A stretch of DNA of 64,000 bases from Ornithobacterium rhinotracheale (GTDB lineage: Bacteria > Bacteroidota > Bacteroidia > Flavobacteriales > Weeksellaceae). The DNA lies in NCBI RefSeq assembly GCF_004088395.1, contig NZ_CP035107.1:62001-126000 (forward strand), in the 5' to 3' direction. Positions 45,507 through 55,083 of this stretch are shown here, in pieces; positions within the stretch are counted from its first letter, which is position 1; the number at the start of each line of letters is the position of its first letter. The position numbers and the translations under genes were made by a program. The notes under the pieces are model-generated. The model had not been told where the DNA came from, did no database searches, and worked only from the letters and a program-made list of their open reading frames with translations.

Positions 45507-46643
45507 TTATCTAAAAACCGATGCGGGTTCTAATTTTTTAATTTTTTGTAGCGCAAAGAGCGAACCGCCGATGCAAATAAAAAGCGTCATCGCGAGCAGT
45601 TCCAAAAGCATTATCGGTGTAATCACAAGAATAAGTCCCGAAGATGCCATGCCCCATTTCATTAAATATAAAAGAATCACAGCGATTAAAAATCCAATGA
45701 AGGCATAAATAATGGCTTGGCAGATGATTAATTTGCTCACATATCGGTTATTGGCCCCGATGGCTTTAAGCGTTCCGTAATCTTTAATCCTGTCAAAAGC
45801 AGAGGAGTAGAGCAATAGCCCAATGATGAAAAATCCACTGATAACGGCAAATCCAATCAAAGAGCCAAAGCTGATTCCCATGCTCGATTCTTTTAAAATC
45901 ACACTTACCGAAGATTCTTGCAAATCGGTAGCTTTCCAAGCTTTGACATGCGAAAAATGGCTGTTGATGGCGTTAACAAGGCTATCGGTTACGGTGCCAG
46001 CATTGGGCTGCACGAGCACTGCACTTATGTTTTGCGATGGCGAGTCAGAGAAATAGCGAGCATTTTCTAAACTCGTGAACATAAACGAGGTACCAAAGCC
46101 TTGCGCGCTTTTGGTTTCTAGATTAATGATGGCTTGCTTGCCGTTGATTTCGAGCATTTCGCCCAATTGAACGGGTTTTTTATAATTTTTTTTATCAAAA
46201 TAATCTGCCGAAACACTCCCGCTTTGCATCAAATCGTGCAAATTTCCTTTTACAATTAAATGTTGGGGTGGCCCAAGGATAAAGGCGGGCGCAGAACTAC
46301 CGAGCAAAGTGACGGGTGCCACATTGCCTGCTGCAAATTTGGCTTCGGCATTGATGACCAAAATCGGATAGGTCTCTTGCACCCCTGGGATGCTCTTGAG
46401 CTCATTGACTAGCGAGTAATTAATTGTGTTGAGTGCATTGGCATTATTCACACGGCGATCCACCACCCAGATTTTGGCGATTTGTGTGTTTGAATTTCGC
46501 ACAATTCCGCTCATGAGCCCACTCAAGTAGCCCAGCGTGCCCAATTGCTGACCAATCAAAAACACCGAAATCACAATTCCCGTGATGATTCCGATACTTT
46601 TGGCTCGGTCAAATCGAATGAATTTATAGGCCGTTTTAAACAT
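45507..46643 (-). CDS. ABC transporter permease (DevC/MacB type)
   Basis: A 378-residue FtsX-like permease with four membrane helices: one at about 18-38 and three near the C-terminus (about 262-372), separated by a large periplasmic domain. SAFDRIKDYGTLKAIGANN is the conserved cytoplasmic loop. Together with the adaptor and ATPase genes it matches the DevBCA arrangement. The ATG overlaps the adaptor gene stop by 1 base. Confidence 0.87.
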   Translation of the reverse strand: MFKTAYKFIRFDRAKSIGIITGIVISVFLIGQQLGTLGYLSGLMSGIVRNSNTQIAKIWVVDRRVNNANALNTINYSLVNELKSIPGVQETYPILVINAEAKFAAGNVAPVTLLGSSAPAFILGPPQHLIVKGNLHDLMQSGSVSADYFDKKNYKKPVQLGEMLEINGKQAIINLETKSAQGFGTSFMFTSLENARYFSDSPSQNISAVLVQPNAGTVTDSLVNAINSHFSHVKAWKATDLQESSVSVILKESSMGISFGSLIGFAVISGFFIIGLLLYSSAFDRIKDYGTLKAIGANNRYVSKLIICQAIIYAFIGFLIAVILLYLMKWGMASSGLILVITPIMLLELLAMTLFICIGGSLFALQKIKKLEPASVFR

Positions 46644-47599
46644 TAATTTTTAATTTTAATCAAACAATTTACCTTTGAGCCAATCAAAACACCTTTGGCG
46701 TTGTTTTCGATTAAGATTTTTACTTTTCTCACGCGCGTATCGGTGCGGTCGTTTTGTTGATTGGTAAATAAGGTTTTTTCGCCTAAAAAATTATCTGCTT
46801 GAATCACTTTTCCAGTGGCTAAAACCTCAGGGTAGCCAATGCGTTCAATGCTCACGGGTTGTCCTATTTTTACACGATTGGCAAATAGTTCGTCTACTTC
46901 TGCCTGAGCGATTAAATCCCCATTAGGGATAAGCTCTGCATATTGCCCATTGGGCGTCACGGCGTCTCCTACTTGAATGTTGAGCGACTTTAAAGTGCCA
47001 CTTTCTGGAGCCTTTAAATAAAGGGTGTTTATCGAATTTTGACTTTGCTGTAATTGAACTTTTAGCTCGGCTAATTGTTTCTGGCTCACCGCAATATTCT
47101 TTTTGTTTTGAGCTAAAGCTGCCTTTTGCAACGCCAATTGATTGGCTTGATTGGTTACATTTTGTTGCGTTTCGGCACCTTCTGCCAGCAGTTTTTGGCT
47201 TGTGGCTAAATTTTGCTCTTGGTCTTTAATATTAATTAAATATTGCTGATTGTTATTGATATTGGCTTGAATTTGCGCTTCTTGTGTAGCGATTTTGGTT
47301 TTAATCTCTTGTTCGTTCAATTGTGCGTTTTGTGTAGAAAGCACTGCGATGATTTGTCCCTTTTCCACTTGGTCTCCTTCTGCCACGCGAAGCTCTTGGA
47401 CTATGCCTCCAACTTCGGACGCGATATTGGAAATTCCATCTTTAGGTAGAATTTCGCCCGTTGCTTGCACCTGAGAAATCTCGGTAGGCACAGTAGGTGG
47501 CGGGGGTGGCGTGTTGTCTTCTTTCTTTTGGCAAGCGGTAAAAATCATTAAGCTTGAAAAGAAAATCAGAAAAAATCGATTTTTGGTATTTTTTTTCAT
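46643..47599 (-). CDS. Periplasmic adaptor (HlyD/DevB type), probable lipoprotein
   Basis: The adaptor links the permease to the TolC-like channel. From the chosen start at 47599 it has 318 residues with a lipoprotein signal ending in SLMIFTAC. After the cysteine comes a Pro-rich spacer, then half-lipoyl segments (GGIVQELRVAEGDQVEKGQI), a coiled-coil hairpin rich in Gln (about 90-190), and the barrel domain with APESGTLKSLNIQVGDAVTP. A frame starting 30 codons earlier exists but runs into the ATPase gene and would hide the signal sequence, so I reject it. Confidence 0.87.
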   Translation of the reverse strand: MKKNTKNRFFLIFFSSLMIFTACQKKEDNTPPPPPTVPTEISQVQATGEILPKDGISNIASEVGGIVQELRVAEGDQVEKGQIIAVLSTQNAQLNEQEIKTKIATQEAQIQANINNNQQYLINIKDQEQNLATSQKLLAEGAETQQNVTNQANQLALQKAALAQNKKNIAVSQKQLAELKVQLQQSQNSINTLYLKAPESGTLKSLNIQVGDAVTPNGQYAELIPNGDLIAQAEVDELFANRVKIGQPVSIERIGYPEVLATGKVIQADNFLGEKTLFTNQQNDRTDTRVRKVKILIENNAKGVLIGSKVNCLIKIKN

Positions 47600-47618
47600 T
47601 GTCGGGAATTTTTTAGGT

Positions 47619-48311
47619 TTAAAAATCTTCGGCTTCGGGATCGTAATCATACGCACGCCCGTCTGACACGAAAATCGTGCGGTCGGCAAATTTCTTGAGT
47701 CGGTGATCGTGTGTTACGATAATCACCGCTTTGCCTTCTTTGGATAATTCTTTAAGCTCTTCCATCACCACGCCGATACTTTTGGCGTCGAGCGAGGCGG
47801 TGGGTTCATCACATAATATAATAGAAGGATTGGTTACCAATGCACGCGCAATGGCAACTCGCTGCTGTTGCCCCCCGCTTAAATTCTTAGGGAGCGAGAA
47901 CATTCTTTCGGCTATGCCTAATTTGGTGAGTGCTTCGGTTGCTTTTTCGCGAGCCGTTTTTTTATCCATTTTCATCAAAAGCAGAGGTTGCATCACATTT
48001 TCCAAAGCATTTAATGGCTGAATAAGGTTGAAACTTTGAAATACAAAGCCGATTTTGTGCAATCGAATTTCGGAGAGTTTGTCTTCTTTTAAATTATTGA
48101 CTTGCTGTCCGTCCAAATAAATATTGCCGTAGCTGGGGTAAATCACACAGCCAATCATAGAGAGCAAGGTGGTTTTTCCAGAGCCCGAGGGGCCAAGAAT
48201 AAGCGTGAGCTCACCTTTGTTGATTTCTAAATTCGTAGGCTGCAAAGCAACGATTGTGGTATCGCCACTTTTGTATTCTTTGCCTGCTTTTTCTAATTTG
48301 GCTACAATCAT
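47619..48311 (-). CDS. ABC transporter ATP-binding protein (DevA/LolD type)
   Basis: The ATPase, 230 residues, has Walker A GPSGSGKTT (38-46), Q-loop FVFQSFNLIQPLNALEN, signature LSGGQQQRVAIARAL and Walker B IILCDEPTASLD. It is the first gene of the unit ATPase-adaptor-permease-TolC. A minus-strand TATCTTTG box at 48330-48337 lies 18 bases upstream and probably is the -7 element; no -33 box is at the usual distance. Confidence 0.92.
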   Translation of the reverse strand: MIVAKLEKAGKEYKSGDTTIVALQPTNLEINKGELTLILGPSGSGKTTLLSMIGCVIYPSYGNIYLDGQQVNNLKEDKLSEIRLHKIGFVFQSFNLIQPLNALENVMQPLLLMKMDKKTAREKATEALTKLGIAERMFSLPKNLSGGQQQRVAIARALVTNPSIILCDEPTASLDAKSIGVVMEELKELSKEGKAVIIVTHDHRLKKFADRTIFVSDGRAYDYDPEAEDF

Positions 48312-48341
48312 GTGAGATAGTGTTTGTTACAAAGATAGCGT

Positions 48342-48614
48342 ATGTTTTTTGAAATAGAGCTTAGCAAAGGAGGAAAAGCAAGCATTTTGTGTAACGGCTA
48401 TTATGGAATGCAGGCTGCCATCAACCTGCTTCAGAAGTTGAATGCGTTAGAATTTGCTTCATTGTCTAATGAGATAAACATTAATGCAGGAGGGAAACCT
48501 ATCTTTGCCAATGCACAAATTCAGAAAATCAAGGAAGGAAACAGCCCAGATTTGTGTCCTGATAATGATTTGGCACAAAGTGTATGTCGTCAAACTAAAA
48601 TTTATCGTAGCTAA
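48342..48614 (+). CDS. Hypothetical small protein
   Basis: I do not recognise this 90-residue protein. It has no signal peptide or membrane helix, four cysteines, and a run with NGYYGMQAAINLLQKL that suggests a short helix. Codon use looks like that of a real gene. It is divergent from the ATPase gene and its start lies 4 bases from that gene's putative -7 box. No terminator with a T-run follows on its own strand. It could be a remnant of a larger gene. Confidence 0.42.
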   Translation: MFFEIELSKGGKASILCNGYYGMQAAINLLQKLNALEFASLSNEININAGGKPIFANAQIQKIKEGNSPDLCPDNDLAQSVCRQTKIYRS

Positions 48615-48639
48615 TGTAACCCGTAGTGCATTATAAAAA

Positions 48640-48666
48640 AAGGCTGCCTTATTTTGAGACAGCCTT
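48640..48666 (-). terminator. Terminator of bipA
   Basis: AAGGCTG (48640-48646) pairs with CAGCCTT (48660-48666), with two more pairs after one mismatch. On the minus strand it is followed by TTTTTTATAA, so it ends the bipA transcript, 27 bases past the stop. Confidence 0.78.
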
Positions 48667-48692
48667 CTGTAAAATTAAACTTTAAATCGAAA

Positions 48693-50513
48693 TTATTTTC
48701 CAGTATTAAAAGCAGGGTTTGCTGCTCTTTTTCTATCGCTTTCGGTAAGGAGTATTTTTCTAATTCTCAATGAATTTGGCGTTACCTCCACATATTCATC
48801 TTTTTGGATATATTCCAAAGCTTCTTCCAGCGAGAATTTTTTAGCTGGAGCGATTTTCGCTTTATCATCAGCCCCTGCCGAACGAATGTTGGTCAGTTTT
48901 TTAGTTTTAGTAATGTTTACCACCATATCATCGGCACGCGTGTTTTCGCCGATTACTTGGCCTTCGTAAATTTTCTCGCCTGGCTCTACAAAGAAAGTGC
49001 CTCTGTCCTGCAATTTATCTAGGGAGTAAGGGATGGCTTCGCCTGTTTCCATAGAAATCAATGAGCCATTTTGGCGTTCTGGAATATCGCCTTTCATAGG
49101 CTGATATTCTTTAAAGCGGTGTGCCATAATTGCCTCGCCTGCGGTGGCGGTGAGGAGTTGATTTCTAAGGCCTATGATGCCACGAGACGGAATCAAAAAC
49201 TCACAAATCATTCTTTCTCCTTTGCTTTCCATTGAAAGAAGTTCTCCTTTTCTCAAGGTTACAAATTCTACGGCTTTCCCCGAAACTTCTTCTGGCAAGT
49301 CGATAGTGAGCTCCTCCACAGGCTCGCATTTCACACCATCGATTTCTCTGATGATTACTTGGGGCTGCCCGATTTGTAATTCGTAGCCCTCTCTTCTCAT
49401 TGTTTCAATTAGGACGGAAAGGTGCATTACGCCACGGCCATAGACGATGAATTTATCGGCAGAATCTGTCTGCTCTACGCGCATAGCGAGGTTTTTCTCT
49501 AATTCTTTTTCTAATCTTTCCTTAATGTGGCGGGAGGTTACATACTTTCCTTCTTTCCCGAAGAATGGTGAATCGTTGATGGTGAAAAGCATGCTCATTG
49601 TAGGCTCATCGATGGCGATGGTTTCAAGTCCTTCAGGATTTTCAAAATCTGCGATGGTGTCGCCAATTTCAAATCCATCAAGCCCTACCACGGCACAGAT
49701 GTCGCCTGCCTGCACTTCTTCTACTTTGGCTCGCCCTAAGCCAGTGAAGGTGTGGAGTTCTTTGATTTTAGATTTCACCAATCGGCCATCTCTTTTAACC
49801 AAGGTTACATTCATTCCCTCTCTTAGTATGCCGCGAGATAGTCGCCCGATGGCAATACGCCCTGTGAAGGTGGAGAAATCTAGCGAAGTGATGAGCATTT
49901 GCGGTGTGCCGGTGAGGTCTACTTTTGGGGCGGGTATATGCTCCACTACGGCATCAAGGAGTGGTTCTATGCTGTTGGTGGGCTTGGTATAATCCTCGCT
50001 CATCCAGTTTTGTTTTGCAGAGCCGTACACGGTAGGGAAATCGAGCTGCCATTCTTCGGCACCAAGCTCAAACATTAAGTCAAAAACTTTTTCGTGGACT
50101 TCCTCTGGGGTGCAGTTTTCCTTATCTACTTTGTTTACCACCACGATGGGTTTAAGCTTCATATCAATGGCTTTTTGCAGCACAAAGCGAGTCTGTGGCA
50201 TAGGGCCTTCAAAGGCGTCTACTAGGAGCAAAACGCCATCAGCCATATTAAGCACGCGTTCCACCTCTCCACCAAAATCGGCGTGGCCAGGAGTGTCTAT
50301 AATGTTGATTTTAGTCCCTTTATAGTTTACAGAAACATTCTTAGAAACGATGGTAATCCCTCTTTCTCGTTCCAAGTCGTTGTTGTCTAAAATCAGTTCG
50401 CCTGTTTCTTGATTGTCTCTAAAAATGGCGCAGTGGTGCATTATTTTGTCTACCAGCGTAGTTTTTCCGTGGTCTACGTGTGCAATAATTGCGATATTTC
50501 GTATATTTTGCAT
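48693..50513 (-). CDS. bipA: Translational GTPase BipA/TypA
   Basis: BipA is an EF-G-like GTPase that assists ribosome assembly and stress adaptation. From the start at 50513 it has 606 residues: G domain with [17 protein letters not shown] (4-20), [11 protein letters not shown] and [19 protein letters not shown], then beta-barrel and EF-G-like domains, and the BipA-specific C-terminal part [20 protein letters not shown] rejected a start 7 codons earlier because [10 protein letters not shown] is the conserved N-terminus. A minus-strand TACTTTTG box at 50532-50539 lies just upstream. Confidence 0.95.
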   Translation of the reverse strand: MQNIRNIAIIAHVDHGKTTLVDKIMHHCAIFRDNQETGELILDNNDLERERGITIVSKNVSVNYKGTKINIIDTPGHADFGGEVERVLNMADGVLLLVDAFEGPMPQTRFVLQKAIDMKLKPIVVVNKVDKENCTPEEVHEKVFDLMFELGAEEWQLDFPTVYGSAKQNWMSEDYTKPTNSIEPLLDAVVEHIPAPKVDLTGTPQMLITSLDFSTFTGRIAIGRLSRGILREGMNVTLVKRDGRLVKSKIKELHTFTGLGRAKVEEVQAGDICAVVGLDGFEIGDTIADFENPEGLETIAIDEPTMSMLFTINDSPFFGKEGKYVTSRHIKERLEKELEKNLAMRVEQTDSADKFIVYGRGVMHLSVLIETMRREGYELQIGQPQVIIREIDGVKCEPVEELTIDLPEEVSGKAVEFVTLRKGELLSMESKGERMICEFLIPSRGIIGLRNQLLTATAGEAIMAHRFKEYQPMKGDIPERQNGSLISMETGEAIPYSLDKLQDRGTFFVEPGEKIYEGQVIGENTRADDMVVNITKTKKLTNIRSAGADDKAKIAPAKKFSLEEALEYIQKDEYVEVTPNSLRIRKILLTESDRKRAANPAFNTGK

Positions 50514-50687
50514 AATTAAATTTTGACGGCGCAAAAGTAAACTTTTTATATTAAGATAAAGGTATAATTATAAATTAAATTTGGGCAAAGTGGCTTTTTT
50601 AAGCTTAAAATCTGAAAGTAATCGGGGGCTACAATGGAGAATTTCTCTTACCTTTGTGGCAAACTTTTAGACAAAGAAATTTTAAAT

Positions 50688-52516
50688 ATGAAGAAGATTT
50701 GTGCAATTTTACTATTCTCGTGGAGCCTTGCCCTGTGGGCGCAATCGCCGTGGCAGCAAAAAGCTGATTACAAGATGGACATTAAGCTAAATACAGAAAA
50801 ACACCAATACGATGGCAAAATGGAGGTGAAGTACATCAACAATTCACCCGATACGCTGCGAGCTGTGTATTTTCATTTGTATTATAATGCGTTTCAGCCA
50901 GGGAGCTTAATGGCAGATCGTTTGGAAAACATTGCCGATCCAGATAGGAGAATGCTTAAAAATATCGGCACCGAAGATAGCCCTAATTGGGTGAGCGGCA
51001 TCTCTCAATTAAAGGAAAATGAGATTGGCTTTCAAAAGATAAAGAGCATTACGGAAAATGGCAAAAACCTTGATTTTACCACTTATGGGACTATCTTAAA
51101 AGTTCACCTAAAAAATCCCATTTTGCCCAAAAGCTCTCAAAGCCTAAACCTTGAATGGACAGCGCAAATCCCCAAAATCATACGCAGAGGGGGCGCCAAT
51201 CCTCCGAGGGCATCGATTATACTATGACGCAGTGGTACCCCAAATTTGCTATGTACGACCAAAATGGCTGGAACCTGCAAGAGTACATCGGGCGCGAGTT
51301 TTATGCCCCATTTGCCAACTTTGATGTAAAAATCACCCTGCCCTCTGAGTACACAGTAGGCGCCTCTGGCACGCTAATAAATGAAAAAGAAGTGCTAAGC
51401 CCCACCGCTCAAAAATATAAAACTTGGCACTACGCCATCAATGATATTCACGACTTTATGTGGGCGGCAGACCCCTCGTATACAATTGTAAAGCAGAAAT
51501 TAAATAATGCCCCCACCGTTTACTATTTTTATAGTGAAGATTTAGCGCCAGAATATTTAAAAAATTGGGAAAAAGCACAACACTATGTACCAGGCTTCTT
51601 TGCCTTTATGAACGAACGCTTTGGCCAATACCCGTGGGATACCTACACCATCATTCAGGCGGGCGACGGCGGTATGGAATACGGCGCTGCAACTGCCATC
51701 ACAGGGCAGCGCTCACTGGAAAGCCTTGTGGGCGTGATTTTCCACGAGGGGGCGCACTCTTGGTTTCAGCACTTATTTGGAATTAATGAGACAGAGCAAG
51801 AGTGGTTCGATGAGGGATTTACTAGCTATGCAGAAACTTTAGCTTTCAAAAAAGTATTTGATAAAGGAAACCCAGACGGAGTAGGAGTAACGCAAGATGC
51901 CTATGCGGGCTATTACAATTTGGTGCGATCTGGCATGCAAGAGCCGCTTAGCACTTTGGCAGATTACTACGATACCAATTATGCTTATGGAATTTCTGCT
52001 TATTACAAAGGACAAGTGTTTGTAGCGCAATTGGGCTATGTCATCGGGGAAGAAAACCTTAGAAAAACATTTAAAGAATTTTATCGCCGTTGGAACTTGG
52101 ATCACCCATCGTACAAAGATTTTGTAAAAACGGCCGAAGACCTCTCGGGCATTAACCTTAAATGGTACAGCAATATGATGGTGAACACCATTCGCGTGAT
52201 AGATTACGCCGTGGCAGCCGAGGGCAAAGAGGTGAAATTAATCAATAAATCAAATTTTGCCATGCCGCTAGATGTTTTAGTCACTTATACAGATGGTTCG
52301 CAAGAATTATTTTACATTCCGCTGAACGCTATGCGCGGCGCCAAGCCCTTTGAAAAAGAATATTACCCTAAGGCTACATTCACTCAATTAAAGGACTGGA
52401 ACTGGACAAAGCCCACTTACCATTTCACGGCTGAAAAAGAAATTCAAAAAGTAGAAATCGACCCCACTCAACGCTTAGCTGATGTGGATTGGGCCGACAA
52501 TACTTGGACTAAATAA
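50688..52516 (+). pseudogene. M1 family aminopeptidase, interrupted by a one-base frameshift
   Basis: Two overlapping frames together encode one M1 zinc aminopeptidase of about 608 residues. The first (from 50688, signal peptide ending in SLALWAQS) runs to a stop at 51227. The second contains the active site GGMEYGAATAITG and HEGAHSWFQHLF (zinc ligands at 51743-51757) with NETEQEWFDEGF. The break is in a run of five G at 51189-51193; one more G would join RRGG to RQSSEGIDYTMTQWYPK, the normal family sequence. I chose 50688 over an earlier ATG because the signal peptide starts there and a TACCTTTG box (50649-50656) lies upstream. It may be a true mutation, slippage site or assembly error. Confidence 0.85.
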
Positions 52517-52531
52517 TTTAACCCCAAGCAA

Positions 52532-53290
52532 ATGCTTTTAGCTGTAAATATCGGAAACTCCAACATTCGTTTCGGCATTGAAAACGAGGGCAAAATCACC
52601 GCCTCGTGGACAATTAATACCAAGCCCTATAAAACGACTGATGAGATTTTTTTGCTCATCAAAAGTTCGTATAAATTATACCGAATTAAAGCCAAAAACA
52701 TCACCGGAATAGTCATTGGCTCCGTAGTGCCTCACCAAACTCGCCTCGTGGCAAAGGCCCTAGAACGCATACACCACATTGCCCCCACCATTGTAGATAG
52801 GAACACCCCCTCGCCCGTGGTGCACCACTCCAATCAAATGGGAACAGACCTCTATGCCAATGCCGTGGCGGCGCACGCACTATACCAAGGCAAAAAAATT
52901 GTGGTGGATTTCGGGACAGCCCTCACCCTCACGGGGATAGATGAAAAAGGAGAACTGCTCGGCGTCATCATTGCGCCTGGCGTCATCACCTCACTCAATG
53001 CCTTAGTAGGCAACACCGCCCAGCTCCCAGATATTGAACTCTCCGAACCCAAATCAGTGCTTGGGAGAGATACAGAAACCTGTATGCAGAGCGGAATGGT
53101 GTATGGCTATGTTGCCATGGTCGAAGGCTTAATCAATAGAATCAATGCCAGCATCGGCGATGATACAACTGTGATTTCCACAGGTGGTTTAGGACATATT
53201 TATCAGCCCTTAACCCAAAAAATAAACATAGACGATAAATTGCATACGCTAAAAGGTTTGTGCATTTTGTATGAATTCAATCAAAAATAG
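52532..53290 (+). CDS. coaX: Type III pantothenate kinase
   Basis: CoaX phosphorylates pantothenate, the first step to coenzyme A, in the ASKHA fold. The 252 residues show MLLAVNIGNSNIRFGI at the start, the catalytic aspartate in MGTDLYANAVAAHAL, DFGTALTLT and GVIIAPGVITSLNAL. The first motif reads NIGNSN where DVGNTN is usual, so the first aspartate is Asn. It starts 15 bases after the broken M1 peptidase gene and ends before a strong terminator. Confidence 0.9.
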   Translation: MLLAVNIGNSNIRFGIENEGKITASWTINTKPYKTTDEIFLLIKSSYKLYRIKAKNITGIVIGSVVPHQTRLVAKALERIHHIAPTIVDRNTPSPVVHHSNQMGTDLYANAVAAHALYQGKKIVVDFGTALTLTGIDEKGELLGVIIAPGVITSLNALVGNTAQLPDIELSEPKSVLGRDTETCMQSGMVYGYVAMVEGLINRINASIGDDTTVISTGGLGHIYQPLTQKINIDDKLHTLKGLCILYEFNQK

Positions 53291-53306
53291 AATTTTTTAT
53301 AATTTT

Positions 53307-53335
53307 AAAAGGGCACCGAATCTTGGTGCCCTTTT
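53307..53335 (+). terminator. Rho-independent terminator after coaX
   Basis: AAAAGGGCACC (53307-53317) pairs perfectly with GGTGCCCTTTT (53325-53335) around a 7-base loop. The right arm runs into a T-run. The A-rich left arm means it can also serve the convergent HMG-CoA reductase gene, which stops 10 bases away. Confidence 0.9.
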
Positions 53336-53344
53336 TTCAATCTA

Positions 53345-54661
53345 TTATTTTTCAGTTCTAATCTTATTAAATAAATCAACCACAGCACTATGCGAGAGCG
53401 TTTGGTCTTTAAAGTGCTCGGTAATGGTGGTGCGTTCCTTTGGCGTTGCACCCAATTGGTTTAAAATGTTTTGCAAATGCATTTTCATATGCCCTTTTTG
53501 GATACCCGTTGTTACCAGCGAGCGCAAGGCAGCAAAATTCTGAGCCAATCCCGCACAGGCTACAATGCGCATTAATTGTTTGGCGGTAGGCTTTTTAAGC
53601 AATTCCAACGCCCATTTTACCAAAGGGTGAAGCGAAGTGAGCCCTCCCACGGTGCCTAAGGCAATCGGTAAATCTATCCAAAAACGGAATTTTCCGTCCT
53701 TTACTTCGCAATGGCTTAGGCTACTGTATTTTCCGTTGTGCGAGGCGTAGGCATGTGCACAAGCTTCTACGGCTCTAAAGTCGTTTCCCGTAGCGATGAC
53801 CACGGCGTCTACACCATTCATTATGCCCTTGTTATGCGTGGTGGCGCGATAAGGCTCAATCTCGGCAATGCGCACCGCACGATTGAATTTTTCTACAAAT
53901 TCGGTGGCATAAATGTCCTTTTCGGCCATTTGCTCCACGGGGCATTCCACCTCGGCACGCACCATGCATTCAGGCGTATAGTTGGACAAAATCGACATTA
54001 CGATTTGCAAAGAATCCTTTTCTTGGTCAGAAAATTTATCGCTGTTTTGCACCGATTGTTCCAGCGTTTGTGCAAACTGTTCCAAACACGAATTGATGAA
54101 ATTGGCACCCATAGAATCTTTGGTGTTAAAACTTGCCTTTAATTGATAATAATTTGGCAAATCAGCCGTTTTGTCAATCAATTCGAGCGAAAGGATTCCA
54201 CCACCTCGTTTTTCCATATTTTTGGTAATATTAGCGGTATCTATGCGGAGTTTTTTCTCTAAGCTTTCATTAAATAGCGCCTGCAAATGAGAGAAATCTC
54301 CTTCAAACATAAAATGGACATGTCCCAATTTTTTTACGCCCAAAATCTGAGTTTTAAAGCCCCCTCGCTCGCCCCAGAATTTAGCCGCTTTGGACGCTGC
54401 CGCCACTACCGAACTTTCCTCCACAGCCATCGGGAGTGTGTATTCCTCGCCATCAATGATGAAATTGGGCGCTACGCCAAAGGGCAAATAATAATTGGTG
54501 AGCGTGTTTTCAGAAAATTCATCGTGGAGCTTTTGCAGGCTAGCATTGGGGTTTTGGTATTGGGCTAAGATTTCTTGCGCCTCGTGGGGTTGGGCAAAAT
54601 AATTCTCAGTGAGCCATTTAATTTTTTCGTCTTTATTTAGTTTGGAAAAACCTTTAATCAT
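53345..54661 (-). CDS. Hydroxymethylglutaryl-CoA reductase, class II type
   Basis: This enzyme reduces HMG-CoA to mevalonate. From the start at 54661 it has 438 residues with the catalytic glutamate in MAVEESSVVAAASKAA (about 78-93), DSMGANFINSCLEQ (the DAMGAN motif), ALGTVGGLTSLHP and the late GHMKMH histidine. Class II enzymes are called degradative but serve biosynthesis in bacteria with a mevalonate pathway. I rejected an upstream start 14 codons earlier because it runs into the preceding gene. Last gene of the unit beginning with tsaE. Confidence 0.92.
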   Translation of the reverse strand: MIKGFSKLNKDEKIKWLTENYFAQPHEAQEILAQYQNPNASLQKLHDEFSENTLTNYYLPFGVAPNFIIDGEEYTLPMAVEESSVVAAASKAAKFWGERGGFKTQILGVKKLGHVHFMFEGDFSHLQALFNESLEKKLRIDTANITKNMEKRGGGILSLELIDKTADLPNYYQLKASFNTKDSMGANFINSCLEQFAQTLEQSVQNSDKFSDQEKDSLQIVMSILSNYTPECMVRAEVECPVEQMAEKDIYATEFVEKFNRAVRIAEIEPYRATTHNKGIMNGVDAVVIATGNDFRAVEACAHAYASHNGKYSSLSHCEVKDGKFRFWIDLPIALGTVGGLTSLHPLVKWALELLKKPTAKQLMRIVACAGLAQNFAALRSLVTTGIQKGHMKMHLQNILNQLGATPKERTTITEHFKDQTLSHSAVVDLFNKIRTEK

Positions 54662-54677
54662 CTCGTTTCTTTTTAAG

Positions 54678-55070
54678 CTATTTTTTATTTTCAAAACTCT
54701 CAATCAGCACCTCATCTTTACATTTTTTAAAAATGATTTCCAAGTTTTTTTCTTGGTCTTGGTAATTCAAGAGGTAGACACCGCAGGGCGCTTGCCGTGG
54801 GGCACTTCGGTCGAAATCAATGATTCCGTTTTTTAATATTTTTTGATTAAAGAAAGCTGTATCTATCCCGAGTGCTTGCATTTGCTCTTGTGCTTGTGAG
54901 CTGTATTCTTTAGGCAAAAAAGCCACTTCGCTCAGCACTCGCCCATTGGGCAGATAATTGGAAATATAGTTTCGGCACGAATTCCTTTTGCCAAACATTA
55001 AAATCACTACAAAAATCCCTAGCAATATTCCTAGCCCGTAGAACTTAAATCTTCTCTGCAAATCGCTCAT
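54678..55070 (-). CDS. DUF4258-like membrane-anchored protein
   Basis: A 130-residue protein with one N-terminal membrane helix (about 10-27) and a small soluble domain ending IIFKKCKDEVLIESFENKK. The pattern KFYGLGILLGIFVVILMFG followed by a short C-terminal domain resembles flavobacterial proteins listed under DUF4258. Function unknown. It stands between ald and HMG-CoA reductase, with gaps of 13 and 16 bases, so it is co-transcribed with them. Confidence 0.65.
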   Translation of the reverse strand: MSDLQRRFKFYGLGILLGIFVVILMFGKRNSCRNYISNYLPNGRVLSEVAFLPKEYSSQAQEQMQALGIDTAFFNQKILKNGIIDFDRSAPRQAPCGVYLLNYQDQEKNLEIIFKKCKDEVLIESFENKK

Positions 55071-55083
55071 ACTTAGCTTTGTT

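Noticed and set aside
47600-47689. A 30-codon N-terminal extension of the DevB-like adaptor
   Set aside because: It overlaps the ATPase gene and would place the lipoprotein signal peptide inside the protein.
49447-49992. 181-codon open frame opposite bipA
   Set aside because: Ser-rich shadow with no domain; bipA is conserved throughout this stretch.
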